Positions 6,008 through 6,731 of a stretch of 6,731 bases of DNA are shown one piece after another (the stretch's first letter is position 1; each line of letters opens with the position of its first letter). The notes beneath the pieces were generated by a model. The model searched no databases and had not been told where the DNA came from. It saw nothing but the letters and a program-made list of their open reading frames with translations. A program made the translations under genes and the position numbers. The stretch spans positions 1 through 6,731 of the forward strand of contig CAMOFS010000087.1 in assembly GCA_946613735.1 (NCBI GenBank), written 5' to 3'. The DNA is from an uncultured Lachnospiraceae bacterium. GTDB taxonomy: Bacteria; Bacillota_A; Clostridia; Lachnospirales; Lachnospiraceae.

Positions 6008-6731
6008 TACAGTTAAAAAGATCAGAGGGCAGATGCCCCTTTTGAACAACAGAAGTACCATTTATTTAGACAATGCGGCCACCTCCCAAAAGCCCATGTG
6101 CGTTTTGGATGCGGTGATGAAATACTACCAGCAGTACAATGCCAATCCCTTAAGGGGACTTTACGATCTGTCGGTGGAGGCCACGGAGGATTACGACAAG
6201 GCCAGGGCTACAGTAGCTGACTTCATACATGCTCCGAAAAAGGAGGACATCGTCTTTACCAGGAATGCCACGGAGAGCCTTAATCTCGTAGCATACTCCT
6301 ATGGCATGAATTTTCTGAGAAATGATGATGAAATAGTGGTATCCATCATGGAGCACCACAGCAATCTCCTCCCCTGGCAGCAGGTAAGTAAGCAGACCGG
6401 AGCCACCTTAAAGTTTTTCGAATGTGACGAAAAGGGCTACCTGGATCCCGAGGAGCTTAAAAAGCTTTGCAATGAGCATACAAAGCTGGTATGTATCACC
6501 CATATTTCCAATCTCTTTGGCAGGGAAAATGACATCAAGACCTTTGCTAAGATAGCCCATGATGCGGGTGCCGTCTTTGTCTGTGACGGAGCACAAAGCG
6601 TACCTCACATTCCTGTGGATGTGCAGGAGCTGGACGTTGATTTCTTGGCCTTTTCCGGACACAAGATGTACGGACCCATGGGTATCGGAGCGCTTTATGG
6701 CAGGACGGAGCTTTTGGAAAAGATGCCTCCC
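6000..6731 (+). CDS. sufS: SufS, cysteine desulfurase (3' end beyond the window)
   Basis: SufS is a PLP-dependent group II cysteine desulfurase that removes sulfur from L-cysteine as enzyme-bound persulfide, releasing alanine, and supplies it to the SUF scaffold. The first 244 residues are present and in frame to the right edge, out of roughly 405-410 expected. Visible landmarks are the N-terminal TIYLDNAATSQKP, the EHHSN motif at 118-122 with the PLP-stacking histidine, Asp196 in CDGAQS (contacts the PLP ring nitrogen) and Lys222 in SGHKMYGP (Schiff-base lysine). The Asp-Lys spacing of 26 is the same as for E. coli SufS Asp200 and Lys226. The catalytic cysteine loop lies beyond the edge. The ATG at 6000 overlaps the sufD stop (ATGACTGA) and is preceded by TGGAGA at 5989-5994. 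In this gene order the next gene is usually sufU, the zinc-dependent sulfur-transfer partner, but it is not in view. Confidence 0.96.
   Translation, partial: MTDTVKKIRGQMPLLNNRSTIYLDNAATSQKPMCVLDAVMKYYQQYNANPLRGLYDLSVEATEDYDKARATVADFIHAPKKEDIVFTRNATESLNLVAYSYGMNFLRNDDEIVVSIMEHHSNLLPWQQVSKQTGATLKFFECDEKGYLDPEELKKLCNEHTKLVCITHISNLFGRENDIKTFAKIAHDAGAVFVCDGAQSVPHIPVDVQELDVDFLAFSGHKMYGPMGIGALYGRTELLEKMPP

Overview
The window looks like part of a chromosome from an anaerobic Firmicute, most likely a Lachnospiraceae-type Clostridium relative. I base this on the compact sufC-sufB-sufD-sufS gene order, the short clostridial-type SufD, AGGAG-type ribosome binding sites and moderate GC content. This placement is inferred from gene content and was not tested by any search. 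All genes are on the + strand.

Positions 1-2557 hold an abutting two-gene unit. The first gene is a very lysine-rich, largely helical protein of unknown function that is probably cut by the left edge of the window. The second is a GNAT-type acetyltransferase whose start codon directly follows the stop of the first gene.

Positions 2558-2657 are the control region of the next unit. They contain an extended -10 promoter and a perfect 11-bp inverted repeat that overlaps the predicted transcription start and is followed by seven T's. The sufC ribosome binding site comes after that.

Positions 2658-6731 are a SUF iron-sulfur cluster assembly operon: the ATPase SufC, the scaffold subunits SufB and SufD, and the cysteine desulfurase SufS, which is cut by the right edge. 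SufS would supply persulfide sulfur to a SufB-SufC-SufD complex that builds Fe-S clusters using SufC ATP hydrolysis. The usual sulfur-transfer partner in Firmicutes, SufU, would be expected just past the right edge but is not visible.

The least ordinary feature is a pair of related palindromic repeat elements that fill the sufC/sufB and sufB/sufD gaps. Both begin at the final base or bases of the upstream stop codon and end just before the downstream ribosome binding site. They share 48 identical bases at their left ends. I see no evidence of a wholly new system. The operon is standard, and the points worth checking are the repeat elements, the leader hairpin and the unknown first gene.
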